Positions 25,325 to 35,108 of a stretch of DNA of 64,000 nucleotides are shown here, piece by piece. The position numbers were made by a program, and so were the translations under genes. The stretch's first letter is position 1. Every line of letters begins with the position of its first letter. The DNA comes from JAIOSF01 sp963677755. GTDB taxonomy: Bacteria > Campylobacterota > Campylobacteria > Campylobacterales > Arcobacteraceae. Below the pieces are notes generated by a model that saw only the letters and a list, made by a program, of their open reading frames with translations, made no database searches and had not been told where the DNA came from. The stretch lies in NCBI GenBank assembly GCA_963677755.1, contig OY782506.1, positions 2,480,001 to 2,544,000 of the forward strand, read 5' to 3'.

Positions 25325-27142
25325 ATGGATAGTAGAAATAAAAAGATACAAGAATTAGAAAAAGTAGCACAAGATATTAGAGATAGAATAATAGATGTTG
25401 TATCAAAAAATGGTGGACATTTTAGTTCCACTTTAGGTGCTGTAGAATTAACAATTGGGATGCATGAAGTATTTGATTGTGAGTTTGATCCTTTTATATT
25501 TGATGTATCTCATCAGTGTTACCCTCATAAACTACTTACAAATAGATGGGAAGAGTTTGAAACATTACGGCAGTTTAATGGGATAAGTGGATTTACAAAA
25601 CCAAAAGAATCAAAAGCTGATTATTTCGTAGCAGGGCATAGTTCTACTTCTATTTCTTTGGCAGTGGGTGCAGCAAAAGCAGCCGCTTTAGAAAAAAATG
25701 GGAAAGTACCTGTTGTAATGATAGGTGATGGAAGTATGAGTGCTGGTATGGTATATGAAGCACTTAATGAACTTGGGGATATTAAGTTACCTGTAGTAAT
25801 TATACTCAATGACAATGAGATGAGTATAGCAAAACCAATAGGTGCAATTTCAAAACATTTAAGTAAAGTTCTTGCAGGAAAAGGGTACCAAAAATTTAAA
25901 GATAGAGTTGATAAATTTATTAAGAATAATATGCCAGAAGGTACTACTTATCTTGCTAAAAGAATGGAAGGAAGTTTAAAACTTATAACACCAGGAATCA
26001 TTTTTGAGGAGATGGGAATAGATTATATTGGTCCAATAGATGGACATGATATATCTGAAATAATAGACACTTTAGAGTTAGCAAAAAATTTTGGAAAACC
26101 TGTTATTGTTCATGCACGAACAGTAAAAGGGAAAGGGTATCCAATAGCAGAAGGGCATCATGAACATTGGCATGGTGTTGGTTCTTTTGATAAAGATACA
26201 GGTGAATTTGATAAGAAAAATGGAGCAAAAAGTGCAACAGCTGTATTTAGAGATGCTTTATATAATCTTGCTCTTACAGATGAAAAAATTGTAGGTGTTA
26301 CAGCTGCAATGCCAAGTGGAACAGGAATGGATAAACTTATCCAAGAGTTTCCAAATCGTTTTTGGGATGTGGCTATTGCTGAACAGCACGCAGTAACTTC
26401 CATGGCAGCTATGGCAAAAGATGGTTTTAAACCTTTTGTAACTATATATTCTACTTTTTTACAAAGAGGATTTGATCAGATTATTCATGATGTATGTTTA
26501 ATGAATCTACCTGTTACTTTTGCAATAGATAGAGCGGGAATTGTTGGTGCTGATGGGGAAACACATCAAGGGCAGTTTGATATAAGCTTTTTACGATTTT
26601 TACCAAATATGACACTCTGTGCACCTAGAGATAGCAAAACTTTAGAGTACAGTTTAGAGTTTGCAAAAAATTTTTCAACTCCCTTAGCTATAAGGTATCC
26701 ACGGGGTGCTTTTGAGGAGTTAGAATATCCAGCTACAAAATTTGTAATAGGAAAAGGGGAAGTTCTTAAAAAAACAGACAGTGATATTGCATTTATAGGA
26801 TATGGTGCTGGAGTTGGTCGTGCAATAGCAACTGAACGACTCCACAAAGAAGAGTTTACAATAGTTGATTTACGATTTGTAAAACCACTTGATGAAGAAC
26901 TTTTAAAAGAGTTAGCAAAAACTACAAAAATATGGTATGTTTTTAGTGACTCCCAAAGACAAGGTGGAGTTGGAAGTGCTTTATTAGAGTTTATAAGCCA
27001 AAATGATTTAGATATCAAAGTAAAATCATTTGAATATGATGATATATTTGTACAACATGGAGATACAAAACTTCTTGAAGAGGACTTAGGGATACTTCCT
27101 AAACAACTTGTAGATAAGGTTCGGGTAGACCTCTTAAAATAA
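25325..27142 (+). CDS. dxs: 1-deoxy-D-xylulose-5-phosphate synthase
   Basis: The 605-residue thiamine-diphosphate enzyme condenses pyruvate and glyceraldehyde 3-phosphate as the first step of the MEP isoprenoid pathway. The diphosphate-binding motif GDGSMSAGMVYEALN is near residues 138-152. The transketolase pyrimidine domain shows AIAEQHAVT, and DRAGIVGADGETHQG is the DXS-typical segment. The C-terminal transketolase domain is complete. It starts two bases after the phosphoribosyltransferase stop. Length is slightly under the 620-residue norm, without a missing domain. Confidence 0.95.
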   Translation: MDSRNKKIQELEKVAQDIRDRIIDVVSKNGGHFSSTLGAVELTIGMHEVFDCEFDPFIFDVSHQCYPHKLLTNRWEEFETLRQFNGISGFTKPKESKADYFVAGHSSTSISLAVGAAKAAALEKNGKVPVVMIGDGSMSAGMVYEALNELGDIKLPVVIILNDNEMSIAKPIGAISKHLSKVLAGKGYQKFKDRVDKFIKNNMPEGTTYLAKRMEGSLKLITPGIIFEEMGIDYIGPIDGHDISEIIDTLELAKNFGKPVIVHARTVKGKGYPIAEGHHEHWHGVGSFDKDTGEFDKKNGAKSATAVFRDALYNLALTDEKIVGVTAAMPSGTGMDKLIQEFPNRFWDVAIAEQHAVTSMAAMAKDGFKPFVTIYSTFLQRGFDQIIHDVCLMNLPVTFAIDRAGIVGADGETHQGQFDISFLRFLPNMTLCAPRDSKTLEYSLEFAKNFSTPLAIRYPRGAFEELEYPATKFVIGKGEVLKKTDSDIAFIGYGAGVGRAIATERLHKEEFTIVDLRFVKPLDEELLKELAKTTKIWYVFSDSQRQGGVGSALLEFISQNDLDIKVKSFEYDDIFVQHGDTKLLEEDLGILPKQLVDKVRVDLLK

Positions 27143-27204
27143 AGGTATGTTTATGCAAAATAAGAGATTAAAGTGTTTTATTGAGATAGTAACTTTGAAC
27201 TTGT

Positions 27205-29061
27205 ATGTATAGTAAAAATAATACTCTTATCATCTTTATATTTATATTATTAATCATATTTCAAATAGTGTATTATATTAATAGTGAAAAAAGCTACCAA
27301 AGTATATATGAAGAGATGTTAACCAACAAAGCAGAGTTATATTTTGAGAATACAATAAAAAAAGCACAAAAACTTGATTCTAATCTTACTATGGTAAATA
27401 CCCCATTTAATCTAAAGTCTAAAGTGAAAAATATATCAATTCCAACAGATGAATATTTGAAAATCTTTCAAGATATGAATCAATCAAAATATATCTATAT
27501 GTTATTGAATATATTTTTTCTTATTTTAATTATCTTTTTAATTTTACTATTCAAAAAAGGATCAAGAGCAAAACATCTTGAGCTTTTAAGAAGTCAAAGA
27601 AATTTAGAAAAAGCCGAAAAAATGGCAGGACTTGGGCATTGGAGAATTGATAATAGAACTTTTGAGATAAGTTTTTCAAAAAATATGCGTGATATTATTG
27701 GTTTAAAAGAATCACAAAAAATTAATCTACAGTTTGTTATCCATAAGGTAATTTATAGTGAAGATAAATTAAAGGTGATAAGATCTTTCAAAAATGCTTT
27801 AAAAAATAAAAATGATATTCAAATCGAATTTAGAATAGTCAATCAATTAGATAGAAAAAAACGGTATGTAAATTGCCAAATTACGCAGATAAAAGATGAA
27901 AAGAGCAAAAAAGTTATAGTTTCTATCGGAGCTGTACAAGATATTACAAGGTTTATCTCTTTACGAGATAAGCTTTTTATATTAGAACAAGCTGTTAATC
28001 AAGCACCAATCTCAATTGTTATTACAGATGAAAAAGCAAATATAGAATATGTTAACCCTACATTTACAAATGTAACAGGATATACACTTTTGGAAGTTAT
28101 TGGGAAAAGTCCTAGAATATTAAAGTCTGAATATACCAATCATAAAGAATATGAACATCTTTGGGAAACAATAGCTGTAGGAAAAAACTGGACAGGAACA
28201 TTTAAAAATATTAAAAAAAATGGGGAAGAGTTTTGGGAGATGGCACTTATATCACCAATTTTTTCTCTTAAAACAGATAAAATAATTAAATATATAGCGA
28301 TAAAAGAGGAGATAACAAGTAAGTTGTATATGGAACAACAGTTGAAAAATCAAGAGGAACTTATGATTTTTCAATCAAGACATGCAGCAATGGGTGAGAT
28401 GATAAGTATGATAGCACACCAATGGAGGCAGCCTACTACTGTTATATCATTGTGTGCTAATAATATTTTGACAGATGTTATTTTAGATGAAACTGATCAA
28501 GAATCGCTCAGAAGAAATTCTGAAGATATTATTGACCAAACAAAATACCTTTCCCAAACAATAGATGATTTTAGGAACTTTTTTAAACCAAATAAGGAAA
28601 AGTCTATAACTACAATAGAAGAGGTTGTAAACGAAGTAAAAAAGATGATGAAAGCAACACTTAGTAATAATAGTATAGAGTTTATTGAAAATTATAATTC
28701 CAGTAAAAAAATAAAAACATATAAAAAAGAACTGGTTCAAGTTTTAATCAATCTCGTAAAAAACTCTCTAGAGATATTAGTAGAGAAAAATAGTGGGAGA
28801 AAAATAATATTTATTAATGAATATATTAAGAATAATAATGTTATCTTACAAATATGTGATAATGCAGGGGGAGTAGAGCAGGAAAATATTAATAGAATAT
28901 TTGAACCCTATTTTACGACAAAAGATGAAAAAAATGGTACTGGTCTTGGGCTTTATATTTCAAAAGTTATAATTGAACAACATTTAAAAGGTACTATAAC
29001 TGCTTTTAATAAAGATCAAGGTGCGTGCTTTGAGATTAGTTTAAATTTTGAAGAGGAATAG
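27205..29061 (+). CDS. Membrane-bound sensor histidine kinase with two PAS domains
   Basis: The 618-residue kinase has membrane segments at about residues 7-26 and 97-116 enclosing a short periplasmic domain of about 70 residues. Cytoplasmic PAS domains follow at about 140-250 and 258-375. The phosphoacceptor is H405 in AHQWRQPT, and the HATPase domain shows the N-box, DNAGG and GTGLGLY. The ribosome binding site before the ATG is weak. The signal is unknown. A receiver/PilZ-like regulator begins one base after its stop, at TTG 29063, which is the likely phosphotransfer partner. Confidence 0.9.
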   Translation: MYSKNNTLIIFIFILLIIFQIVYYINSEKSYQSIYEEMLTNKAELYFENTIKKAQKLDSNLTMVNTPFNLKSKVKNISIPTDEYLKIFQDMNQSKYIYMLLNIFFLILIIFLILLFKKGSRAKHLELLRSQRNLEKAEKMAGLGHWRIDNRTFEISFSKNMRDIIGLKESQKINLQFVIHKVIYSEDKLKVIRSFKNALKNKNDIQIEFRIVNQLDRKKRYVNCQITQIKDEKSKKVIVSIGAVQDITRFISLRDKLFILEQAVNQAPISIVITDEKANIEYVNPTFTNVTGYTLLEVIGKSPRILKSEYTNHKEYEHLWETIAVGKNWTGTFKNIKKNGEEFWEMALISPIFSLKTDKIIKYIAIKEEITSKLYMEQQLKNQEELMIFQSRHAAMGEMISMIAHQWRQPTTVISLCANNILTDVILDETDQESLRRNSEDIIDQTKYLSQTIDDFRNFFKPNKEKSITTIEEVVNEVKKMMKATLSNNSIEFIENYNSSKKIKTYKKELVQVLINLVKNSLEILVEKNSGRKIIFINEYIKNNNVILQICDNAGGVEQENINRIFEPYFTTKDEKNGTGLGLYISKVIIEQHLKGTITAFNKDQGACFEISLNFEEE

Positions 29062-29062
29062 T

Positions 29063-30190
29063 TTGGAAAATATTGTTTCATTAAAAAAGATTGGATGCGA
29101 TTATAATATATTGGTTGTTGAAGATTGTAAACATATCAATGCAAAACTTATAGAATATCTTAGTAAATTTTTCCTTGAAATTGATAGTGCAAAAGATGGT
29201 AAAGATGGACTCATTAAATTTAACAATAAAAGATATGATATTGTTGTAACTGATATAAATATGCCTAAAATGGATGGAATAAGTTTTATAAAAAAGCTTA
29301 TTGAGATTGACTCAAATGTTCAAATTATTGTTGCATCAGCTTTTGGAAACGATGAAAATCTTCGAACTTTTAATAAATTTGGTATCGTAGAATTTATACA
29401 AAAACCTATAGATAATTTAAAACTTGTAGATGCTCTTCTGGTGTGTATTGAAAATATTCAAACAATTATCAATAACTCCAATATAACATACAATCTTGAT
29501 AATACAATCTATGAAACGCTAGAGGGTTTAAAAAATACAGAAAAAACAGTTGAACTTATTAATTCCTATGAAGGGTTAACTATAATCCAAGAGGGATATA
29601 TAAAAGATCTTAATACTAAAACAATTACTATTGAAACAACAAATACTCAATATCATTTGATTAAAGGGGAAAAAAGAACTATAATTGTTATAGATGATAT
29701 AGCAGTAAGAGCCAACTTACAATATGTTGATAAAGAAAAACAGCAATTAGTTTTGAAAAAATTTGAGACTCTTAATAGGACACCAAAAGATAGAAAAGTT
29801 TCACGGGTTATACCCGCTAAGGATTTTACTCTTTCAAGATATTATAGAGGTGAAGCTTTTAGCTATGAGGTACTTTCATTATCAATTAATTCAATTTCAG
29901 TAAAGACTTCAGAACTAGATAAAAGTTTTAGTGATAATTCTCGTACAGATTTAGTTTTAGGTTTTCAAGTAGGATACTCTAGACAACATAAAGATTCTTC
30001 TAACGAAAAGATATTAAAACCTGTAAAAATACGATCAAAATCTTTTGTATATAAAATAGATAAACGGGTGGATGGTACGGTAAAGATTGTATTTGTTCTT
30101 GATCTCAATACAGAGGGAAAAAAATTACTTGAAGAATACATTCTTCAAAGAGAGATTGATATTTTGAGTAAATTACAAGAGTTGGCTTAA
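29063..30190 (+). CDS. Response regulator with C-terminal PilZ-like domain
   Basis: I place the start at TTG 29063, with AGAGGA six bases before it inside the end of the kinase gene; a TTG at 29048 has no such site. The 375-residue protein has a receiver domain (about residues 14-130; acidic pair E20/D21, phosphoacceptor D64 in VTDINMP, K114). The C-terminal 230 residues are not a DNA-binding domain. They contain R244-x3-R248 followed by a hydrophobic beta pattern LSLSINSISV, resembling the RxxxR and (D/N)xSxxG motifs of c-di-GMP-binding PilZ domains, although the terminal glycine is missing. Output is thus probably post-translational, perhaps on motility or surface structures. Confidence 0.75.
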   Translation: MENIVSLKKIGCDYNILVVEDCKHINAKLIEYLSKFFLEIDSAKDGKDGLIKFNNKRYDIVVTDINMPKMDGISFIKKLIEIDSNVQIIVASAFGNDENLRTFNKFGIVEFIQKPIDNLKLVDALLVCIENIQTIINNSNITYNLDNTIYETLEGLKNTEKTVELINSYEGLTIIQEGYIKDLNTKTITIETTNTQYHLIKGEKRTIIVIDDIAVRANLQYVDKEKQQLVLKKFETLNRTPKDRKVSRVIPAKDFTLSRYYRGEAFSYEVLSLSINSISVKTSELDKSFSDNSRTDLVLGFQVGYSRQHKDSSNEKILKPVKIRSKSFVYKIDKRVDGTVKIVFVLDLNTEGKKLLEEYILQREIDILSKLQELA

Positions 30191-30202
30191 TTTACAATAA
30201 TT

Positions 30203-31060
30203 TTATAAAATATGATCAATCACGATTAATATAAAAAATACAATCCCTAAGTAACCATTTATAGTAAAAAAAGCTTTATCAATTTTGGTAAAGTCTTTAT
30301 GAACAATAATATGTTCAGTTGTAAGCATTACAACACTCACAGCAACTGCTAAATAAGCAAATAATCCAAGGTTTGCCTCTACAATAAATAAAAGCCAAAA
30401 AACAACTGTAAGAATATGCATAATTTTTGAAAATAACATTGTATTTTTGGCACCAAATTGAGAGGGGATAGAGTGAAGACCAAGTTTTTTATCCACTTCA
30501 ATATCTTGTAATGAATACAATAAATCAAATCCAGCTACCCAAAAGAGGACACCCACAGATAAATATAAAGACCATAAATATATTGTTTCACTTACAGCAA
30601 CAACTCCAGCAATAGGTGCAAGACCTAAAGAAACTCCAAGAATAATATGTGCTAAAAATGAGAATCTTTTAAAATAGGAATAACTACCAATGATAAGTAA
30701 AATAGGAATTGATAAGTATAAAGCCAAATCATTTACAAACCAAGCAACAATGATAAATCCTAAAGCATTTAAAAGTGTAAAAGTTAATACTTGTTTGGGT
30801 GCAATTCTTCCATCTACACTTGGTCGATTAATAGTCCTTGGGTTTAAAGCATCTATATCTCTATCCATATATCTGTTAAATCCCATGGCAAAATTTCTAG
30901 CAGTTAGGGCTGCTAAAATTCCTAATAATAAGAGTTTCCAACCAAACCAACCGTTTGCAGCAACTACCATCGCTATAAATATAAAAGGGAGTGAGAATAT
31001 TGAATGTTTGAACATTACTAATTCATTGAAGTCATTAATTTTTTTAAGTATTTTTTCCAT
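30203..31060 (-). CDS. mqnP: UbiA-family polyprenyltransferase, probably menaquinone pathway (MqnP-like)
   Basis: The 285-residue integral membrane protein has about eight or nine hydrophobic segments and both aspartate-rich motifs of the UbiA family: NRYMDRDID near residue 63 and SLQDIEVD near residue 187. These bind the prenyl diphosphate through magnesium. Campylobacterota make menaquinone by the futalosine route, in which a UbiA homologue (MqnP) attaches the prenyl tail, so this is the likely role; it has historically also been named UbiA. The start is 18 bases from the divergent miaA open reading frame, on the opposite strand. Confidence 0.85.
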   Translation of the reverse strand: MEKILKKINDFNELVMFKHSIFSLPFIFIAMVVAANGWFGWKLLLLGILAALTARNFAMGFNRYMDRDIDALNPRTINRPSVDGRIAPKQVLTFTLLNALGFIIVAWFVNDLALYLSIPILLIIGSYSYFKRFSFLAHIILGVSLGLAPIAGVVAVSETIYLWSLYLSVGVLFWVAGFDLLYSLQDIEVDKKLGLHSIPSQFGAKNTMLFSKIMHILTVVFWLLFIVEANLGLFAYLAVAVSVVMLTTEHIIVHKDFTKIDKAFFTINGYLGIVFFILIVIDHIL

Positions 31061-31108
31061 AAGGGGGATTTTACTATAATGTTAATTATATATACCAAAA
31101 GGATAGAT

Positions 31109-32002
31109 TTGTATAAAGAAGTAGCCATCATAGCACCAACAGCATCAGGGAAAACAGCTCTGTCTATAAATCTTGCCCATAAAACAAACTCGGTTATACT
31201 CTCCCTTGATAGTTTATCAGTCTATAAAGAGATTGATATTGCTTCTGCTAAACCTACTTTAGAAGAGAGAGATGGTATTGTTCACTTTGGTATTGATAGA
31301 ATATATCCAAATGAAAAGTTTGATGTAGTGGAATTTATTGATGAGTATCAAAAAGCAAAAAATTATGCACAAAAAAATGGACAAAACCTTATCATAGTAG
31401 GTGGAACAAGTTTTTATCTAAAGTCTTTATGTGAAGGGCTTTCAAAAGTTCCTCCAATATCAGAAGTAACAAAAGAAAAAGTGAAAAAAGAACTCCAAGA
31501 TATAACAAAAAGTTATGAGTATTTGGTAAGTATTGATAAGAATTATATGAGTAAAATTGCTTCATCTGATAAATACAGAATAGAAAAAGCTTTGGAGCTT
31601 TATTATGAAACAGGATTATCTCCTACAGATTTTTTTCAACAAAATAAACCAGAACCAATTATAAAAGCTTTACAAATTTTTCAAATAGATACCCCTGTAG
31701 ATATTTTGAGAGAACGGATAAAAAAAAGAACAAAACAGATGATGACAACTGGTATTATAGATGAAGTTTTATACCTAGAAAAGAAATATACAAGAAAATC
31801 AAATTGTATGAAATCTATAGGAATTACAGAAGTTTTAGAATACCTTGATGGGAAAATAGATAAATTTAAACTTGAAGAATTGATCTCTATTCACACAGCA
31901 CAACTTGCAAAAAGACAAAGAACTTTTAATAAATCACAATTTTCAAATGTAATTCAAGATAATTTACTAAATTTAGAACAACAAATACTCAAACTGTTTT
32001 AA
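31109..32002 (+). CDS. miaA: tRNA dimethylallyltransferase
   Basis: The preferred start is TTG at 31109, five bases after AAAAGGA, giving 297 residues that begin close to the P-loop; the open reading frame runs ten codons further up to an ATG without a ribosome binding site. The P-loop APTASGKT binds the pyrophosphate of DMAPP. SLDSLSVYKEIDIASAKP and VGGTSFYLKSL are the conserved substrate-tRNA recognition segments. The enzyme adds a dimethylallyl group to A37 of tRNAs that read UNN codons. The substrate comes from the MEP pathway that begins with dxs in the same window. Confidence 0.93.
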   Translation: MYKEVAIIAPTASGKTALSINLAHKTNSVILSLDSLSVYKEIDIASAKPTLEERDGIVHFGIDRIYPNEKFDVVEFIDEYQKAKNYAQKNGQNLIIVGGTSFYLKSLCEGLSKVPPISEVTKEKVKKELQDITKSYEYLVSIDKNYMSKIASSDKYRIEKALELYYETGLSPTDFFQQNKPEPIIKALQIFQIDTPVDILRERIKKRTKQMMTTGIIDEVLYLEKKYTRKSNCMKSIGITEVLEYLDGKIDKFKLEELISIHTAQLAKRQRTFNKSQFSNVIQDNLLNLEQQILKLF

Positions 32003-32039
32003 TTAATTATTTTTATCAATTAAACTGTTCCCTTTTGTT

Positions 32040-32058
32040 ACAGGTAACTACCTGTTTT
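32040..32058 (+). terminator. Terminator after miaA
   Basis: ACAGGTA (32040-32046) pairs perfectly with TACCTGT (32049-32055), and T residues run to 32058. The loop of two bases is tight, so the last pairs may open. It lies in the only spacer between miaA and the nuo operon. Confidence 0.55.
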
Positions 32059-32114
32059 AAGGTAAAAGTAGGGATATTGTAAGTTTATATTTAATTATAA
32101 TTGGATATTATTTG

Positions 32115-32144
32115 TTCAATTACTGTCAGCAATTTATATACAAT
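32115..32144 (+). promoter_or_regulatory. Possible promoter of the nuo operon
   Basis: TTCAAT (32115-32120) and TACAAT (32139-32144) are 18 bases apart, in the spacer before nuoA, which has AAGGGG before its ATG. The -35 match is weak. Given the terminator upstream, a promoter is needed in this spacer. Confidence 0.35.
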
Positions 32145-32167
32145 GCTTTGACACACAAGGGGAAAAG

Positions 32168-32557
32168 ATGGAACATATGGATTTTACACATCCTTATTTT
32201 GGTGCATTTATAATGTTTGTATTAACATTTGGTGCATTCTTAGCGACAACAATGTTGTCACGATTTGTAGGTGGAAAACTTGCAAGAAAAGATACTGAAA
32301 AATTAAAATGTACACTTTATGAGTGTGGACCAGAGGTTACTAAACAGCCAAATACTATCTCTGTGCAGTTTTATTTAATGGCTTTACTATTTATACTTTT
32401 TGATGTAGAGATAATCTTTATGTTTCCATGGGCTGTAGATTTTAAAGTACTAGGTTGGTTTGGATTTATTGAGATGATTCTTTTTATTGTATTATTAACA
32501 ATAGGATTTATCTACGCATGGAAAAAAGGAGCGCTTGAATGGCACAGCATAAAGTAA
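32168..32557 (+). CDS. nuoA: NADH-quinone oxidoreductase subunit A
   Basis: This 129-residue membrane subunit of complex I has three hydrophobic segments (about residues 10-30, 67-88 and 95-117). The conserved loop between the first two contains the KCTLYECGPE pattern, whose cysteine is equivalent to the reactive loop cysteine of ND3. It sits at the junction of the peripheral and membrane arms, near the quinone site. It is the first gene of the nuo operon and overlaps nuoB by 19 bases. Confidence 0.95.
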   Translation: MEHMDFTHPYFGAFIMFVLTFGAFLATTMLSRFVGGKLARKDTEKLKCTLYECGPEVTKQPNTISVQFYLMALLFILFDVEIIFMFPWAVDFKVLGWFGFIEMILFIVLLTIGFIYAWKKGALEWHSIK

Positions 32558-33048
32558 ATTATTTAAAAGATGGTGGAGCACCAATCAAGTTAACTACAGT
32601 AGATAAAATAGTTAACTTTGGACGAAGTAATTCACTTTGGCCTATGACTTACGGTCTAGCATGTTGTGCTATTGAGATGATGGCAAGTGGGGGTTCACGA
32701 TTTGACTTCGATAGATTTGGTACTATTTTTAGAGCAAGTCCGAGACAATCAGATGTTATTGTTGTTGCTGGAACTTTGACAAAAAAACATGCAGAGTTTA
32801 TGAGAAGATTGTATGACCAAATGCCTGATCCTAAATGGGTTATCTCTATGGGAAGTTGTGCAAATACAGGTGGTATGTTTAATACTTATGCAACAGTACA
32901 AGGTGTTGATAGAGTAATTCCTGTTGATATTTATTTGCCAGGTTGTGCCCCAAGACCTGAAACACTACAGTTTGCACTAATGATGCTACAACAAAAAATT
33001 AGAAGAGAGCCAGCAGGTATGGCTCAAAGAGCGAAAAGGTTAATATAA
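32539..33048 (+). CDS. nuoB: NADH-quinone oxidoreductase subunit B
   Basis: The 169-residue subunit binds the terminal iron-sulphur cluster N2. All four ligands are visible: the adjacent pair C42/C43 in LACCAIEMM, C107 in MGSCANTGG and C136 in LPGCAPRPE. N2 passes electrons to quinone at the interface with NuoD. The length matches the family. Coupling to nuoA is by a 19-base overlap, and nuoC starts two bases after its stop. Confidence 0.97.
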   Translation: MAQHKVNYLKDGGAPIKLTTVDKIVNFGRSNSLWPMTYGLACCAIEMMASGGSRFDFDRFGTIFRASPRQSDVIVVAGTLTKKHAEFMRRLYDQMPDPKWVISMGSCANTGGMFNTYATVQGVDRVIPVDIYLPGCAPRPETLQFALMMLQQKIRREPAGMAQRAKRLI

Positions 33049-33049
33049 T

Positions 33050-33871
33050 ATGAGAGCATATACACCAAAAGATGATGTACAAAAAAAATCTTATTATAGC
33101 GATAGATTTTATATCACACCTACATTAAAAAAAGATTCAGTTTATAGTGATGGAGTTTTTAGTTCAGATATCTCAAGTTTAAAAAATATTGTTGAAGTAG
33201 TTGATTGTTATATTCAAGCTGAACATTTAGTAATAATTATCCATCCAGAGGATAATAAAAAAGCAATTATACACTTAAAAGAGATTAGAGCTTATGATTT
33301 CATGATGGAGTTAACAGCAGTTGATTATATCGCTACAAAAGGTGGATTTGAAGTTGTTTATGAGATGTTGTCAACTACTAAACACAAAAGAATTCGAGTG
33401 AAAACTTTTATAAAAGAAGGTGATGCAATTGAATCAGTTGAGTCTATTTTTAGAATGGCAAACTGGTCAGAACGAGAGATGTATGATATGTACGGTATCT
33501 ATGTAAATAACCACTCACTTTTAAAAAGAATTCTTATGCCTGATGATTGGCACGGTCATCCATTACTAAAAACATATCCACTTCAAGGTGATGAAGCAGC
33601 TTCATGGTATGAAGTTGACAAAATATTTGGTAAAGAAGCTAGAGATATTGTGGGACCTGAATTAAGAGATTCAGCTTGTGTTGATAGATACGATACAGAG
33701 CGTTTTGCAAGACTAGGTCATGAGGTGCCAAAAGGTGTAGAGATAAGTGAAGGAAATGAGCCTGATACACCTATTAGATATCAAGAAGAGGGCGGAGTAA
33801 AACTATTTGGTGCAACATTAGTAACACCTTTTGATAAATTAGAAAAAAAACAACTGAAAGAGAGAAAGTAG
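33050..33871 (+). CDS. nuoC: NADH-quinone oxidoreductase subunit C
   Basis: At 273 residues this is a separate NuoC, not fused to NuoD as in E. coli. The conserved core WSEREMYDMYGI is in the middle, followed by LLKRILMPDDWHGHPL, typical of the 30-kDa subunit. N- and C-terminal extensions make it longer than the minimal 160-200 residues. It supports the connection of the Q module with NuoD and NuoI. The stop codon is immediately followed by the nuoD start. Confidence 0.94.
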   Translation: MRAYTPKDDVQKKSYYSDRFYITPTLKKDSVYSDGVFSSDISSLKNIVEVVDCYIQAEHLVIIIHPEDNKKAIIHLKEIRAYDFMMELTAVDYIATKGGFEVVYEMLSTTKHKRIRVKTFIKEGDAIESVESIFRMANWSEREMYDMYGIYVNNHSLLKRILMPDDWHGHPLLKTYPLQGDEAASWYEVDKIFGKEARDIVGPELRDSACVDRYDTERFARLGHEVPKGVEISEGNEPDTPIRYQEEGGVKLFGATLVTPFDKLEKKQLKERK

Positions 33872-35098
33872 ATGCAAGTTTCAAATAGATTAAAACCTTT
33901 TTTTGAAAATATAACTTTCGAAAGAGAAGATAATACAATGGTTGTGAACTTTGGTCCACAACATCCATCTGCTCATGGTCAATTAAGACTTATGTTAGAG
34001 CTTCAAGGTGAAGAAGTAATGAAAGCACATCCAGATGTTGGGTACCTTCATAGAGGTATTGAAAAAATGGGTGAGAATATGATATATAATGAATTTTTAC
34101 CTACAACAGATAGAATGGATTATATAGCATCTACATCTAATAACTACGGATATGCCTTAGCTATTGAAAAACTCATTGGAGTAGAAGCTCCAAGACGAGC
34201 TGAAGTTATAAGAACTATGCTTTTAGAGCTTAATAGAATTATTTCACATCTTTTTTGGCTTGCAACTCATGCACTTGATGTTGGGGCTATGTCAATTTTC
34301 CTTTATGCCTTTAGAGAAAGAGAATTTGCAATGGACTTAATGGAGGACTATTGTGGTGCAAGACTTACTCATAGTGCAGTTAGAATTGGTGGAGTTCCTT
34401 TGGATTTACCAAGTGACTGGATAGCAAATCTTGAAAAATTCATGGAAACATTAAGTTCTCAAATTCCTATTTATGAGGGATTATTAACAGAAAATAGAAT
34501 CTGGAAAATGAGACTTGAAAATGTAGGGATAATTCCTGTAGAGATGGCAAAATCGTGGGGAGTTTCAGGACCTGCATTAAGAGGTAGTGGAGTGAAATGG
34601 GATTTAAGAAAAGAGATGCCTTATGGTTTATACCCAGAATTAGATTTTGATATACCGATTTCAGATAAATGTGATAGTTATGGGAGATATAAGTGTTATA
34701 TGGCTGAGATGTATGAGTCAATGAAAATATTAAAACAACTTATTCCTATGTATGAAGAATCAGATATTCAACTTATGGCACATAGTCCAGAGTATATCTC
34801 ATCTTCAAAAGAAGAAATGATGACTCAAAACTATTCATTGATGCAACATTTTGTTCTTGTTACTCAAGGTATGAGACCACCAGTTGGGGAAGTATATGTA
34901 GCAACTGAATCACCTAAAGGTGAATTAGGGTTTTATGTGGTTTCAGATGGAAGTCCATATCCATACAAACTAAAATGTAGAGCACCAAGTTTCTGGCATA
35001 CAGGTCTTTTACAAGACTTATTACCTGGGCATCAGTTAGCTGATGTTGTAACAATTATAGGTAATCTAAATATAGTATTTGGCGAAATAGATAGGTAA
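33872..35098 (+). CDS. nuoD: NADH-quinone oxidoreductase subunit D
   Basis: The 408-residue 49-kDa subunit forms most of the quinone-binding site with NuoB. It shows the conserved NFGPQHPSAHGQLR near residues 26-40, including the quinone-site histidine, and GYLHRGIEKMGE. The C-terminus includes SFWHTGLL and the final VFGEIDR. It is evolutionarily related to the large subunit of NiFe hydrogenases but lacks the nickel ligands. It starts directly at the nuoC stop. Confidence 0.97.
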   Translation: MQVSNRLKPFFENITFEREDNTMVVNFGPQHPSAHGQLRLMLELQGEEVMKAHPDVGYLHRGIEKMGENMIYNEFLPTTDRMDYIASTSNNYGYALAIEKLIGVEAPRRAEVIRTMLLELNRIISHLFWLATHALDVGAMSIFLYAFREREFAMDLMEDYCGARLTHSAVRIGGVPLDLPSDWIANLEKFMETLSSQIPIYEGLLTENRIWKMRLENVGIIPVEMAKSWGVSGPALRGSGVKWDLRKEMPYGLYPELDFDIPISDKCDSYGRYKCYMAEMYESMKILKQLIPMYEESDIQLMAHSPEYISSSKEEMMTQNYSLMQHFVLVTQGMRPPVGEVYVATESPKGELGFYVVSDGSPYPYKLKCRAPSFWHTGLLQDLLPGHQLADVVTIIGNLNIVFGEIDR

Positions 35099-35108
35099 GG
35101 GAGAGAAA

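Noticed and set aside
26566..27018. Open frame of 150 codons on the minus strand within dxs
   Set aside because: It mirrors conserved dxs codons, shows no family motif and lies wholly inside the gene.
27154..27189. Eleven-codon open frame with a ribosome binding site (AAAGG) ahead of the membrane kinase gene
   Set aside because: It could be a leader peptide, but no hairpin or codon pattern supports attenuation, and short frames arise often by chance in such AT-rich spacers.
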